Shown here: positions 15,888 through 25,014 of the stretch, in pieces
Layout: every line of letters begins with the position of its first letter
Position numbering within the stretch: position 1 is the first letter of the stretch
Assembly: GCF_003610785.1 (NCBI RefSeq)
Contig: NZ_RAQQ01000009.1
Coordinates: forward strand, 124,001 to 188,000
Source: Micromonospora globbae
GTDB taxonomy: Bacteria > Actinomycetota > Actinomycetes > Mycobacteriales > Micromonosporaceae
Reading direction: 5' to 3'
Length of the DNA stretch: 64,000 nucleotides
Notes under the pieces: generated by a model
What the model was told of the DNA's origin: nothing
Databases searched by the model: none
Seen by the model: the letters and a program-made list of their open reading frames with translations, nothing else
Made by a program: the position numbers and the translations under genes

Positions 15888-16421
15888 ATGGCCGGGACGC
15901 GCAAGCCGGTTGTCGAGGTGCGGCGCAGCCAGCGCCGGCGACGCACGGTGTCCGCGTACCGCGACGGTGAGCGTGTCGTCGTCCTGATTCCCGACCAGTT
16001 CTCCCGGGCCGAGGAGAGCGAGTGGGTCGACCGCATGCTGGCCCGGCTCGCCGCCCGTGAGGGCCGGTTGGCCCGCACCGACGCGGAGCTGCTCGCCCGG
16101 GCCACCCGCCTGCGCAACGCGTACCTCCCCGAGTACGGCCACGAGGCCCTTCCGGCGAGCGTCCGCTGGGTGACCAACCAGAACGGCCGCTGGGGCTCCT
16201 GCACCCCGGCCGACCGCACCATCCGGATCTCCCACCGGGTGCAGGAGATGCCCGACTGGGTGATCGACTACGTGCTGCTGCACGAGCTGGCGCACCTCAT
16301 CGTCCCGAGCCACAACGCGGCGTTCTGGGCGTTGGTCGCGCGCTACCCGAAGTCGGAACGCGCCCGGGGCTACCTCGAGGGCGTGGCGGCCGCCGCCGCC
16401 GTCCCCGCCCTCACCGACTGA
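15888..16421 (+). CDS. YgjP/WLM-type (DUF45) zinc metallopeptidase, M48-like
   Basis: A 177-residue cytoplasmic protein with the zinc-binding motif HELAH in VLLHELAHLIVPSHNAAFW (about residues 133-151), preceded by NGRWGSCT, which is typical of the YgjP-like SprT-related family. ATG 15888 is chosen; GTG 15885 is adjacent. There is no signal peptide. Substrates of this family are poorly known; members have been linked to processing of aberrant or DNA-bound proteins. In this window it stands next to other protease-like genes (17305-18600 and 18713-19726). Confidence 0.85.
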   Translation: MAGTRKPVVEVRRSQRRRRTVSAYRDGERVVVLIPDQFSRAEESEWVDRMLARLAAREGRLARTDAELLARATRLRNAYLPEYGHEALPASVRWVTNQNGRWGSCTPADRTIRISHRVQEMPDWVIDYVLLHELAHLIVPSHNAAFWALVARYPKSERARGYLEGVAAAAAVPALTD

Positions 16422-16519
16422 CGGCCGTCGCGCCGGCCCGTCGCGCCCGGCGGTCCGCCGCCGGCGTAGGCACCCCGGCACCCCGGACGCCCCCGACGCC
16501 CCCGACGGGCGGGGCGGGT

Positions 16520-16525
16520 TAGGGT
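16520..16525 (+). promoter_or_regulatory. -10 element TAGGGT of a leaderless mRNA
   Basis: TAGGGT sits 6 nt before ATG 16532, with no ribosome-binding site. Confidence 0.55.
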
Positions 16526-16531
16526 CGGGGG

Positions 16532-17140
16532 ATGGTGCGGCGGGTGGTGGTGGCGTTGCTCGGGCCGGTGACCTGGACGCCTCCGGGCGTCGACCCGGCC
16601 CGCTTCCGGACCGCGCTGGCCGAGGACACCGTCGACCTGATGGCCACGCTCACCGAGGTCGACACCGCCGTGGCGGTGACCCCGGCCGACCGCTGGGTGG
16701 CCGACGCGGTGACCTGGCCGGGGATGCCGGTGTACGAGGTGGCCGAGCCGACGCCGAACGCGGTGTTCGCGGCGCTGTCCGGGTACGACCAGGCCGCCGT
16801 GCTGGCCGCCGACGCCCCGGACGTCCCGGGGCTGACCATCGGCAAGCTGCTCCGCCCGCTGACCAGCCGCCCGGTCGCGGTGGCACCGGCCGAGGGGGGC
16901 GGACCGGGCCTGTTCGGCGTCGCCGTGCGGCTGCCCGTACCGGAATGGTTGCCGCCGTTGGACCTCGACCGGACGGTGCCCGCCACGGTGCGCGCCGCCG
17001 CCCCGCGCCCCGGTGACCTGGCCGTCACGCCGGCCTGGCGCCGGCTGCGGGGCCCCGCCGACGTGGCGACCCTCGACCCGGCCGTGGAGGGCTGGGAGGC
17101 GACCCGTGCGCTCCTGTCCGGCGCCGGCCACGCCGGCTGA
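16532..17140 (+). CDS. Hypothetical protein, possible nucleotidyltransferase/glycosyltransferase-A fold (DUF2064-like)
   Basis: A 202-residue protein. The layout resembles the CofC/DUF2064 nucleotide-diphospho-sugar transferase fold: an N-terminal strand VVVALLGPVT, a central AAVLAADAPDVPGLTIGKLL in the place of the metal-binding DxPxL motif, and an APAEGGGPGLFGVAV loop. The match is by eye and only partial. The N-terminal substrate loop is not typical, so activity is uncertain. It seems to be a stand-alone leaderless gene. Confidence 0.55.
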   Translation: MVRRVVVALLGPVTWTPPGVDPARFRTALAEDTVDLMATLTEVDTAVAVTPADRWVADAVTWPGMPVYEVAEPTPNAVFAALSGYDQAAVLAADAPDVPGLTIGKLLRPLTSRPVAVAPAEGGGPGLFGVAVRLPVPEWLPPLDLDRTVPATVRAAAPRPGDLAVTPAWRRLRGPADVATLDPAVEGWEATRALLSGAGHAG

Positions 17141-17304
17141 CCGGCGACCGACCCCGCCCCGAGGATGCCGGCGCCCTACAACGCGCGCGCCCTCCGTGGC
17201 GCCCGTCTCAGACGCCCGGTCTGACCGGTCAGTCACCCGCCTGAGCGGTCACGCAACACGGCCGGCGCCGCCCGAGGCGTCCGCCGGCCGCTGCGCGCCG
17301 TCCG

Positions 17305-18600
17305 TCAGGAGCGGCTCTCGCCGTCGCCGTCGTCCGGGCGCTGCTCGGGCTGACCCGGCGTCTGCTCCTCGGGACCGCCAGGGGCCGTGAAGTCGAAGTT
17401 CTCCAGCTCGCTGATGTCGAACTCGGCCATCGCGAACGCCACCGGGTCGGCGAAGTCCTCCTCGGAGGGGAGCAGGTCCGGGTGCCCCCAGAGCGCGTCA
17501 CGCCCGGCGATGCCGCGGTGCTCGGTGAGCGCGGCCCAGAGCGCCGCCGCCTCGCGCAGCCGGCGCGGGCGCAGCTCCAGACCGACCAGCGCGGCGAACG
17601 TCTGCTCGGCCGGCCCACCGGCCGCCCGGCGGCGCCGGAACGCCTCGGCCAGCCGCACCACGTTCGGCAGGCGGCCGCCCGCGGCGCTGTCCACCACGTG
17701 GCACACCCACCCCTCGACCAGCGCCAGGGCGGTCTCCAGCCGGGCCAGGGAGGCCTTCTGCGCCGGGCTGTCCTCGGGAGTGAAGATGCCCTCCAGCGCG
17801 ATCGCCTGCATCGACTCGGGGTCGGTCGGGTCGACCCGGCCCATCGCCTCCTCGATGGCCTCCCGGTTGACCCGGATGCCCGAGGCGTACATCTCGACGG
17901 CGCTCAGCACGTGCCCGCGCAGCCACGGGACGTGCTGGAAGAGCCGCTGGTGGGCGGCCTCGCGCAGGGCCACGTAGAGGCGGACCTCGTCCTCCGGCAG
18001 CTCCAGGCCCTCGCCGTACGCCTTGATGTTGGCCGGGATGAGCGCGGCCGTGCCGGCCGGGCCGAGCGGCAGCCCGATGTCACCGGCGGAGAGCACCTCG
18101 GCCGCGAGCGAGCCGAGCGCCTGCCCCAGCTGCCCGCCGAAGAGGGCGCCGCCGAGGGTGGCGACCATCGACTGCATCGGGCCGAGCTGGGCGCGCGCCT
18201 CCGGCGGCACCAGGTCGCCCATGGCGCCGACCATCCGGCTCGCCACCGGGTCGCAGAGCTTCCGCCAGACGTCCAGGGTCTTGTAGATCCACTCGTTGCG
18301 GTTCCAGGCCACCGAGGTCTGAATGCCGGACGGCAGGGCCGAGGCCGGCTCCAGCCAGAGGTCGGCCAGGCGCAGCGCCTCCTCCACGGCGTTGCGCTCG
18401 TACGGCGTCACCGCCGGGTCGCCCGCGGCCGCGAGCTGGCTGGCGGCCACCTGCCGGGCGAGGTCCCAGTTGACCGGCCCGCCTCCCGACGCGGAGAACA
18501 GCTGCTGCAACTGCGCCATGAACTGCTGCATCTGCGCGGGGTCGTTGGGGTCTGGTGGTTGCCCACCCGGTAGCGCGAAACCGAACGGAATATCAGGCAC
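17305..18600 (-). CDS. Zincin-like DUF2342 family protein (putative zinc-dependent metalloprotease)
   Basis: A 431-residue protein of the actinobacterial DUF2342 family. The N-terminus is glutamine/methionine-rich (QMQQFMAQLQQLFSASGGG). The central region has ALREAAHQRLFQHVPWL, corresponding to the helix annotated as the zincin site in this family, but the motif reads REAAH rather than HExxH, so protease activity is doubtful. The C-terminus is acidic and disordered. GTG 18600 is preceded at 7 nt by the -10 TACCGT. It is transcribed divergently from the PDZ/Lon-like protease, as in M. tuberculosis (Rv3195/Rv3194c), suggesting a shared function. Confidence 0.85.
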   Translation of the reverse strand: MPDIPFGFALPGGQPPDPNDPAQMQQFMAQLQQLFSASGGGPVNWDLARQVAASQLAAAGDPAVTPYERNAVEEALRLADLWLEPASALPSGIQTSVAWNRNEWIYKTLDVWRKLCDPVASRMVGAMGDLVPPEARAQLGPMQSMVATLGGALFGGQLGQALGSLAAEVLSAGDIGLPLGPAGTAALIPANIKAYGEGLELPEDEVRLYVALREAAHQRLFQHVPWLRGHVLSAVEMYASGIRVNREAIEEAMGRVDPTDPESMQAIALEGIFTPEDSPAQKASLARLETALALVEGWVCHVVDSAAGGRLPNVVRLAEAFRRRRAAGGPAEQTFAALVGLELRPRRLREAAALWAALTEHRGIAGRDALWGHPDLLPSEEDFADPVAFAMAEFDISELENFDFTAPGGPEEQTPGQPEQRPDDGDGESRS

Positions 18601-18607
18601 GACGTCT

Positions 18608-18705
18608 ACGGTACGCGCGCCACGCCCCTGGTCGCGCCGCTGGCGTTGCGCTGAGGGCGAAGTCGTCCGCGCACCGACGGGACGAGCCGGACGGGTCGGT
18701 ACGCT
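18608..18705. promoter_or_regulatory. Divergent leaderless promoters (DUF2342 gene and PDZ/Lon-like protease gene)
   Basis: On the minus strand TACCGT (complement of 18608-18613) lies 7 nt before GTG 18600. On the plus strand TACGCT (18700-18705) lies 7 nt before ATG 18713. Neither gene has a ribosome-binding site. Confidence 0.6.
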
Positions 18706-18712
18706 CTGCCGC

Positions 18713-19726
18713 ATGAGACGTCGCGGCGTGACCGTCCTGCTCGGTGCCCTGCTCACCGCTCTGCTCAGCATCGGGGTGCTGGGCGCGCCGATCCCGTACG
18801 TGGTGCTCGGTCCCGGGCCGACGGTCAACACGCTGGGCACGGAGAACGGCAAGGAGGTCATCCAGGTCTCCGGCCGGGCGACCTCCACCTCGGCCGGGCA
18901 GTTGCGGCTCACCACGGTCGGCGTCCAGCCCTCGGTCAAGCTCCGCTCCGCCATCGCCGGCTGGTTCTCCGACGACGAGGCCGTGGTGCCCCGGGAGCTG
19001 ATCTACCCGCCGGGGGAGTCGCAGGAGCAGGTCCAGCAGCGCAACGCCGAGGACTTCGCCGCCTCGCAGACCAGCGCCGAGACCGCCGCGCTGCGGGAAC
19101 TCGGCTTCCCGGTGCAGGTCGTGGTGAAGTCGGTGAACGCGGACGGGCCCGCCGCCGGGGTCCTCAAGGCCGGTGACGTGCTGACCTCGGTCGACGGGCA
19201 GCCGGTGCCGGTCGCCGTCCGGCTCACCGAGCTGATCCGCGCCAAGCCGGCGGGCAGCACGCTGACCATCGGCTACACCCGCGACGGCGCGCCGGCCACC
19301 GCGCGGGTCACCAGCCGGGAACAGGACGGCCAGCCGCGGATCGGCGTCCAGATCGAGCAGAAGCAGCCGCACCCGTTCAGCCTCAGCATCGACCTGGAGG
19401 ACATCGGCGGGCCGAGCGCCGGGCTGATGTTCGCCCTCGGCATCGTGGACAAGCTGACGCCGGCCGACCTGACCGGCGGCATGGTGATCGCCGGCACCGG
19501 GACCATCGACGACGAGGGGAAGGTCGGCCCCATCGGCGGGATCGCGCAGAAGCTCGTCGGCGCGAAGCGGGCCGGGGCCAAGGTCTTCCTGGTGCCGGCG
19601 GACAACTGCGCCGAGGCGGTCCGCAACCCGCAGCCCGATCTGCCACTGATCAGGGTCGGCTCGCTGGACGAGGCGCTCGGCGCCCTCGAGACGCTGCGCG
19701 CCGGGGGCCAGCCGACCCGCTGCTGA
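18713..19726 (+). CDS. Membrane-anchored PDZ domain protein with Lon-type (S16) protease domain
   Basis: A 337-residue protein with one N-terminal transmembrane anchor (about residues 6-28), a PDZ domain (about 130-200, with GPAAGVLKAGDVLTSVDG) and a C-terminal S16 domain. The Ser-Lys dyad is present: Ser235 in GGPSAGL and Lys280 in GGIAQKL. The active site faces outside the membrane if the anchor is oriented in the usual way. There is no ATPase domain, so it is a regulated peptidase of folded or unfolded exported proteins at most. It is the homologue of Rv3194c by order and domain layout. Confidence 0.9.
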   Translation: MRRRGVTVLLGALLTALLSIGVLGAPIPYVVLGPGPTVNTLGTENGKEVIQVSGRATSTSAGQLRLTTVGVQPSVKLRSAIAGWFSDDEAVVPRELIYPPGESQEQVQQRNAEDFAASQTSAETAALRELGFPVQVVVKSVNADGPAAGVLKAGDVLTSVDGQPVPVAVRLTELIRAKPAGSTLTIGYTRDGAPATARVTSREQDGQPRIGVQIEQKQPHPFSLSIDLEDIGGPSAGLMFALGIVDKLTPADLTGGMVIAGTGTIDDEGKVGPIGGIAQKLVGAKRAGAKVFLVPADNCAEAVRNPQPDLPLIRVGSLDEALGALETLRAGGQPTRC

Positions 19727-19918
19727 CCCCACGCGGGCCGCCGCTCGCGCCTCTGAGGTGGCCGGACCGCCCGTCCGCGGGCGGCACGACGCGTCCCCAC
19801 GGGCGGCGCGACGCGACCCGCGGGCCGGCACGGCGCGACCACGGTCGGTCGTATTCAGGAACACCCCGTACTCTGGGTGCCTGGTCGGAGCCGATCAATC
19901 GAGCGTGCGGAGCCAACA

Positions 19919-22900
19919 GTGGTCATGCGAAGCAGCAGCCCCCTGCCGAGGATGAGTCGGCGCGGACGCGTCACGATCGCCGTCCTGGTCGGGGTGTTCG
20001 CGCTGTTCACCCTCCTCGGCTGGGGCGTACAGGCCTGGACGGACTGGCTCTGGTTCGACGAGGTCGACTACACCCAGGTCTTCACCGGGGTGCTCGTCAC
20101 CCGGCTGCTGCTGTTCCTCGTGATCGGCCTCGCCATGGCGGTGATCGTCGGCGGCAACCTCTGGCTGGCCTACCGGTTGCGACCCCGGCTGCGCCCGCAC
20201 TCGGTCGAGCAGGCCACGCTGGAGCGCTACCGGATGGTGCTCACCCCGCGGCTGGGCACCTGGATCGGCGTCATTTCCGTGATCGTCGGCCTCTTCGCCG
20301 GCCTCTCTGCGCAGAGCCGGTGGAACCAGTGGCTGCTCTTCCGCAACGGCGGCGACTTCGGCGTGAAGGACCCGGAGTTCGGGATCGACGTCGGCTTCTA
20401 CGTCTTCCAGCTCCCGTTCTGGCGCTACCTCCTCGGCGTCGGCTTCACCGCGGTGGTGCTCGCCGTGGTCGGCGCGCTCGCCATGCACTACCTCTTCGGG
20501 GGCGTGCGCCTGCAGGGCGTCGGCGACCGGATGACCAACGCCGCCCGGGCCCACCTCAGCACGCTGGTCGCGCTCTTCGTGGCGCTCAAGGCCGTCGCGT
20601 ACGTGCTGGACCGGCGCGCCATGCTGCTGGAGTACAACGAGGGCGCCAAGCTCTACGGCGCCGGCTACGCCGACGTCAACGCGCTGCTGCCGGCGAAGGA
20701 GATCCTCGCGTACATCTCCATCGTCGTGGCCGTCGCGATCATCATCTTCTCCAACGCCTGGATGCGGAACCTGGTCTGGCCGGGCATCTCGCTCGCCCTG
20801 CTCGGCGTCTCGGCGGTGGCGATCGGCGGCATCTACCCGTGGGCGGTGCAGACGTTCGAGGTGAAGCCGAGCGCCAAGGAGAAGGAGGCGCCGTTCATCG
20901 AGCGGAGCATCGAGGCGACCCGGGCCGCGTTCGGCCTCGCGGCCACCAAGACCACGGCGTACGGGGCCACGAACCTCACCCCGCCGGCCAGCCTGGCCAC
21001 CGACACGTCGGTCGTGCCGAACGTCCGGCTGCTCGACCCGCAGCTCGTCAGCGAGACGTACACCCAGCTCCAGCAGGTCCGGGGCTTCTACGACTTCGGC
21101 CCGAAGCTGGACATCGACCGGTACGGGGTGAACGGCAAGATCTCCGACTACGTCGTCGGCGTCCGGGAGATCAACTACGACGAGCTCACCGACCAGCAGA
21201 ACACCTGGATCAACCGGCACACCGTGTACACGCACGGGTACGGCCTCGTGGCCGCCCCGGCGAACCAGGTGGTCTGCGGCGGCCAGCCGTTCTTCGTCTC
21301 CGGCTTCCTCGGCGAGCGGACGCAGGAGTCGTGCTCCTCGCAGACCGAGCAGATCCCGGCCACCCAGCCGCGGATCTACTACGGCGAGCGGATGGGCGAC
21401 GACGACTACGCGATCGTCGGCCAGACCGACCCGAACAAGAAGGCCGAGTTCGACCGGCCGGTCGGCGAGGGCGGCGGCGAGTTCTACACCTACACCGGCT
21501 CCGGCGGCGTGGAGATCGGGTCGTTCACCCGCCGCCTGCTGTACGCCATCAAGGAGCAGGAGTCGAACTTCCTGCTCTCCGGCGCGGTCAACGAGAACTC
21601 GAAGCTGCTCTACGTGCGTAACCCGCGTGACCGGGTGGAGAAGGTCGCCCCGTTCCTGACCCTCGACGGCGACCCGTACCCGGCCGTGGTCGGCGGCCGC
21701 GTCCAGTGGATCGTCGACGGCTACACGACCGCGGCGACCTACCCCTACGCGGAGCGGGTCAACCTGCGTGAGGAGACCACGGACGAGCTGACCGGCCGGG
21801 GCACGTTCCAGCTCGCCCGGGAGAACGTCAACTACATCCGCAACTCCGTGAAGGCGACCGTCGACGCGTACGACGGCACGGTCCGGCTGTACGAGTTCGA
21901 CGAGAACGACCCGGTGCTCAAGGCCTGGAACAAGGCGTTCGGTGGCGACCTGGTGCTGCCGAAGGAGGAGATCCCGGCCGAGCTGGCCGAGCACTTCCGC
22001 TACCCGGCCGACCTGTTCAAGGTGCAGCGGAACCTGCTCATCAAGTTCCACGTGACGAACCCGGGCGACTTCTACTCGGCGCAGGACTTCTGGCAGGTGC
22101 CGAACGTTCCGGACGCGCCGGACAGCGGGCAGACGCAGCCGCCGTACTACCTCTTCACCCAGTTCCCGGGTCAGGAGGGGCCGCGGTTCCAGCTCACCTC
22201 GGCGGTGACCCCGAACGGCCGGCAGAACCTCGCCGCGTTGATCTCCGGGTCGTACGTCGACGGCGAGCCGCGGCTGGAGGTGCTGGAGCTGCCCGACCAG
22301 ACCCGCATCTCCGGGCCGGTGCAGGTGCACCAGCAGATGACCAACAACGGCGACATCCGGCAGCAGCTGAACCTGCTGGCCGCGTCCGGGCAGGCGCAGG
22401 TGCAGTACGGCAACCTGCTCTCCCTGCCGTTCGGCAACGGGATGCTGTACGTCGAGCCGGTCTACGTGAAGAGCAACAACCAGGACGCGTTCCCGCAGTT
22501 GCAGCGGGTGCTCGTCTCCTACGGCGACGGCGGCTCGTTCGTGGCGCTGGCGAACAACCTGTCCGACGGCATCAAGCAGCTCGTCGAGCAGGGCAAGCGC
22601 GCCGCCGACAACGCGCCTCCGCCGCCCACGGGTGGCGACCAGCCCCCGCCGCCCACCGGCGGTGACAAGCCGCCGATGACCGGCGAGCTGGCCGCCGCGG
22701 CGGACCGGGTGCAGTCGGCCATCGCCGAGGTGCGGGCCGCGCAGGCGTCCGGCGACTTCGAGCGGTACGGGCGGGCGCTCAAGGCCCTCGACGACGCGAT
22801 GAAGGCGTTCGAGCAGGCCCAGGGTCAGGCGACCCCGACGTCCGGCACGCCGGGCGGCACCCCGGCGCCGAGCGGCAGCGCGTCACCGAGCGCCCCTCCG

Positions 22901-22939
22901 CCGTCGCCGGGCGGCAGCCCGCCCGCCGGGGGCGGCTGA
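19919..22939 (+). CDS. UPF0182 family large integral membrane protein
   Basis: A 1006-residue protein. The N-terminal third holds about seven transmembrane helices, with the conserved WTDWLWFDEVDYTQVF near the first. The middle is a large exported domain with many aromatic and acidic residues. The C-terminus has a proline-rich spacer (PPPPTGGD twice), a helical segment (AADRVQSAIAEVRAAQ) and a Pro/Ser/Gly tail. GTG 19919 is favoured by GGAG 6 nt upstream; ATG 19925 is an alternative. The function of UPF0182 is unknown. It follows the Lon-like protease as in mycobacteria (Rv3193c). Confidence 0.9.
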   Translation: MVMRSSSPLPRMSRRGRVTIAVLVGVFALFTLLGWGVQAWTDWLWFDEVDYTQVFTGVLVTRLLLFLVIGLAMAVIVGGNLWLAYRLRPRLRPHSVEQATLERYRMVLTPRLGTWIGVISVIVGLFAGLSAQSRWNQWLLFRNGGDFGVKDPEFGIDVGFYVFQLPFWRYLLGVGFTAVVLAVVGALAMHYLFGGVRLQGVGDRMTNAARAHLSTLVALFVALKAVAYVLDRRAMLLEYNEGAKLYGAGYADVNALLPAKEILAYISIVVAVAIIIFSNAWMRNLVWPGISLALLGVSAVAIGGIYPWAVQTFEVKPSAKEKEAPFIERSIEATRAAFGLAATKTTAYGATNLTPPASLATDTSVVPNVRLLDPQLVSETYTQLQQVRGFYDFGPKLDIDRYGVNGKISDYVVGVREINYDELTDQQNTWINRHTVYTHGYGLVAAPANQVVCGGQPFFVSGFLGERTQESCSSQTEQIPATQPRIYYGERMGDDDYAIVGQTDPNKKAEFDRPVGEGGGEFYTYTGSGGVEIGSFTRRLLYAIKEQESNFLLSGAVNENSKLLYVRNPRDRVEKVAPFLTLDGDPYPAVVGGRVQWIVDGYTTAATYPYAERVNLREETTDELTGRGTFQLARENVNYIRNSVKATVDAYDGTVRLYEFDENDPVLKAWNKAFGGDLVLPKEEIPAELAEHFRYPADLFKVQRNLLIKFHVTNPGDFYSAQDFWQVPNVPDAPDSGQTQPPYYLFTQFPGQEGPRFQLTSAVTPNGRQNLAALISGSYVDGEPRLEVLELPDQTRISGPVQVHQQMTNNGDIRQQLNLLAASGQAQVQYGNLLSLPFGNGMLYVEPVYVKSNNQDAFPQLQRVLVSYGDGGSFVALANNLSDGIKQLVEQGKRAADNAPPPPTGGDQPPPPTGGDKPPMTGELAAAADRVQSAIAEVRAAQASGDFERYGRALKALDDAMKAFEQAQGQATPTSGTPGGTPAPSGSASPSAPPPSPGGSPPAGGG

Positions 22940-22952
22940 CCGACACCACGTC

Positions 22953-22994
22953 AGCCCCCGGTACGCCGGACCGACGTCCGGCGTACCGGGGGCT
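22953..22994 (+). terminator. Terminator after the UPF0182 gene
   Basis: A perfect 18-bp stem (22953-22970 with 22977-22994) with a 6-nt loop, 14 nt after the stop codon, followed by CTGTCGTCT. Confidence 0.75.
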
Positions 22995-23076
22995 CTGTCG
23001 TCTCTCCGACCGCAACCGGCCACGCGGTTCGTCCGTCCTGTCTGAAAAGGAGGCGACCGGGGAGTGTGGTGCGGAC

Positions 23077-23586
23077 ATGAGGGACGCGAGCAGTTTCGAC
23101 GAGTTCTACCGGAGCACGTCCCGACGCATGCTCCGGTACGGCTACGCGGTCGCCGGCGACTACGTCGAGGCGCAGGACCTGGTGCAGGAGGCGTACGCCC
23201 GGGCCTGGCGGCAGTGGGGGCGGATGTCGGCCCACCCGGCGCCGGAGGCGTGGCTGCGGCTGGTCGTCGCCCGACTGGCCACCGACCGGTGGCGGCGGCT
23301 GCGCGGCTGGCAGGCGGCGCTCGTCCGGAGCGGGCCGCCGGAGGCGGTGCCGCCACCCGGCGAGGACGCCGTCCTGCTGACCGGCGCGCTGCGTCGACTG
23401 CCGGCCGCCCAGCGGCAGGCGCTCGCCCTGCACTACCTCTTCGACATGTCGGTGGACGAGATCGCCCGGGAGACGGGGGTGCCGACCGGCACGGTGAAGT
23501 CCTGGCTGTCCCGCGGCCGTGCCCGGCTGGCCGCACTGCTGCCCGGCGTCTCCGCCGCGGAACTGGAGGCCAACGATGTCGCGTGA
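23077..23586 (+). CDS. ECF RNA polymerase sigma factor (SigE family)
   Basis: A 169-residue sigma-70 family protein. Region 2 is seen as FDEFYRSTSRRML to AQDLVQEAYARAWRQW (about residues 7-48). Region 4 is LPAAQRQALALHYLFDMSVDEIA with the HTH GVPTGTVKSWLSRGRARL (about 103-153). The sequence fits the SigE-family ECF group common in actinobacteria, which often lacks a classical anti-sigma factor. Its 3' end overlaps the next gene by 11 nt. That gene encodes a single-pass membrane protein, a plausible regulatory partner. Confidence 0.9.
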   Translation: MRDASSFDEFYRSTSRRMLRYGYAVAGDYVEAQDLVQEAYARAWRQWGRMSAHPAPEAWLRLVVARLATDRWRRLRGWQAALVRSGPPEAVPPPGEDAVLLTGALRRLPAAQRQALALHYLFDMSVDEIARETGVPTGTVKSWLSRGRARLAALLPGVSAAELEANDVA

Positions 23587-24481
23587 CGTGTCCGACTTCT
23601 ACCGTTCCCTCGCCGCCGACGCCGACGGCCGCCCACTCGCCGGGCCGGACGCGCTGCGCCGGTGGGCCGACCGGAGGGCCCGGGTCCGGGCGGCGGGCGG
23701 CAGCCTCGTGGCGGTGCTGCTGATCGCCGGTGCCGCCACCGGCACCCGGCTGGTCCTGGCCGACGACCGGGGGCCCGTCACCCCGCCGGCCGCCACGCCG
23801 ACCGTGACGGCGAGCCCACCGTCACCGTCCCCGGCCACCCCGGCGCCCACCACCACCGCACCGGCCACGCCGGACCGCACGCCGTCCGCGCCCGCGACCG
23901 GTACGCGCGCTCCCCGGACGCCGACCTCGATCCCGGATCGGGCCTTCTTCGCCCAGCCGGCCGGGCTCGTCGCGGCCCCGCCGTACTTCACCGAGGGGGA
24001 GCCGGTCCTGCCGGAGTTCTGCGGCGCCGACCTCGACGAGCCGGTGGTGCAGCGGCGCACCCGCGCGCTCTTCTACCACCTGGGCGCGGACCGGCCGGAG
24101 ATGGCCGTGCCGTACGGCAGCTACCGGCACACGATCACCATCCACCGGGCGGGGCGGGCCGGCGACTGGATGGCCGACCTTCGCCGGGCGGTGCGGGAGT
24201 GCCCCGAGCAGGAGGCCGCCTCCGGCGGGGTGTCGCGGCAGCGGCTCCTGCCCGGCGGCGCGTACGGCGACGAGTCGCTGCTCATCGAGCTGCGCACGCC
24301 CGCCCTGACGGCGGGTGGGACGGCCGAGGGGGAGACCGTGCGGCTGATCCGGGTCGTCCGGATCGGCGACGTGGTGACCGTCCTCTGGGAGATCGGCTGG
24401 GAGGGCACCTCCAGCAACCGGGCGAACGTCGACGACTACAGCCGCCGGGCGGTCCGGGCCGTCGCGGACTGGCTGGACTGA
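23576..24481 (+). CDS. Single-pass membrane protein coupled to ECF sigma factor
   Basis: A 301-residue protein. The cytoplasmic N-terminus (1-38) begins MSRDVSDFYRSLAADADG. A transmembrane helix (about 41-58) is followed by a Pro/Thr/Ser-rich linker (about 68-120) and an exported domain of about 180 residues with two cysteines. ATG 23576 has GGAGG 7 nt upstream and overlaps the sigma gene. The arrangement suggests a membrane regulator or sensor for the sigma factor. However, no zinc-binding anti-sigma motif (HxxxCxxC) is present, so the role is inferred from position only. Confidence 0.75.
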   Translation: MSRDVSDFYRSLAADADGRPLAGPDALRRWADRRARVRAAGGSLVAVLLIAGAATGTRLVLADDRGPVTPPAATPTVTASPPSPSPATPAPTTTAPATPDRTPSAPATGTRAPRTPTSIPDRAFFAQPAGLVAAPPYFTEGEPVLPEFCGADLDEPVVQRRTRALFYHLGADRPEMAVPYGSYRHTITIHRAGRAGDWMADLRRAVRECPEQEAASGGVSRQRLLPGGAYGDESLLIELRTPALTAGGTAEGETVRLIRVVRIGDVVTVLWEIGWEGTSSNRANVDDYSRRAVRAVADWLD

Positions 24482-24559
24482 CCGGGTCGGTGCCCCGCCG
24501 CCCGGAGGGGCACCGCCAGGCCCCACGGACCCGTCCGGTGTGCCCTCGCGTACGTCGCT

Positions 24560-24589
24560 TTGCGGCGTACGGGGATGGTGCGCTACGGT
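24560..24589 (+). promoter_or_regulatory. Promoter of the first tRNA-fMet gene
   Basis: -35 TTGCGG (24560-24565), 18-nt spacer, -10 TACGGT (24584-24589), 11 nt before the tRNA. The second copy has a -10 TAGAGT at 24880-24885 but no clear -35. Confidence 0.5.
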
Positions 24590-24600
24590 TGTCAGGCCGA

Positions 24601-24674
24601 CGCGGGGTGGAGCAGCTCGGTAGCTCGCTGGGCTCATAACCCAGAGGTCGCAGGTTCAAATCCTGTCCCCGCTA
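24601..24674 (+). tRNA. tRNA-fMet (initiator, anticodon CAT), copy 1
   Basis: A full cloverleaf can be drawn. Acceptor GCGGGG (24602-24607) pairs with CCCCGC (24667-24672), with an unpaired C at position 1. The anticodon stem has three G-C pairs (TGGG around CTCATAA then CCCA) and the T-arm is GCAGGTTCAAATCCTGT. The unpaired first base and the GGG/CCC anticodon stem mark an initiator. CCA is not encoded. Confidence 0.95.
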
Positions 24675-24684
24675 CGAGAGAGGT

Positions 24685-24719
24685 CCGAGCCCGTCCCCGA
24701 CATCCGGGGGCGGGCTCGG
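24685..24719 (+). terminator. Hairpin after tRNA-fMet copy 1
   Basis: CCGAGCCCG (24685-24693) pairs with CGGGCTCGG (24711-24719), with further CCCC/GGGG pairing inside. It lies 10 nt after the tRNA end. Confidence 0.6.
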
Positions 24720-24897
24720 TCGCGTTCGTGGCTCCGTTCCTCGGCGCCGGCGGGATGCCGCGGCCCGGCCACCGGATCGCCACTCGCGCGCACGAGCGTG
24801 GACCGGGCTGCGGATGCCCCTGCTCCCGGTGTCGGGGCCGGATCGGGGTACCGCCGGAACCCGGCCGCGGACGATGGGGTAGAGTTGTGGGCACCGA

Positions 24898-24971
24898 CGC
24901 GGGGTGGAGCAGCTCGGTAGCTCGCTGGGCTCATAACCCAGAGGTCGCAGGTTCAAATCCTGTCCCCGCTA
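24898..24971 (+). tRNA. tRNA-fMet (initiator, anticodon CAT), copy 2
   Basis: Identical over all 74 nt to the copy at 24601-24674, including the unpaired first C and three G-C pairs in the anticodon stem. It has its own -10 (TAGAGT) and its own terminator hairpin, so the two copies are separate transcription units. Confidence 0.95.
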
Positions 24972-24980
24972 CGAAAGACG

Positions 24981-25014
24981 GCCCGGGCCCCGGACAGGGG
25001 GCCCGGGCTTCGTC
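24981..25014 (+). terminator. Terminator after tRNA-fMet copy 2
   Basis: A perfect 11-bp stem (24981-24991 with 24998-25008) with a 6-nt loop, followed by TTCGTC. Confidence 0.7.

Noticed and set aside
24601..24971. Identical tRNA copies considered as attachment-site duplication flanking an island
   Set aside because: Whole genes are repeated, not only the 3' end; the 223 nt between them hold no integrase or cargo, and both have promoters and terminators.
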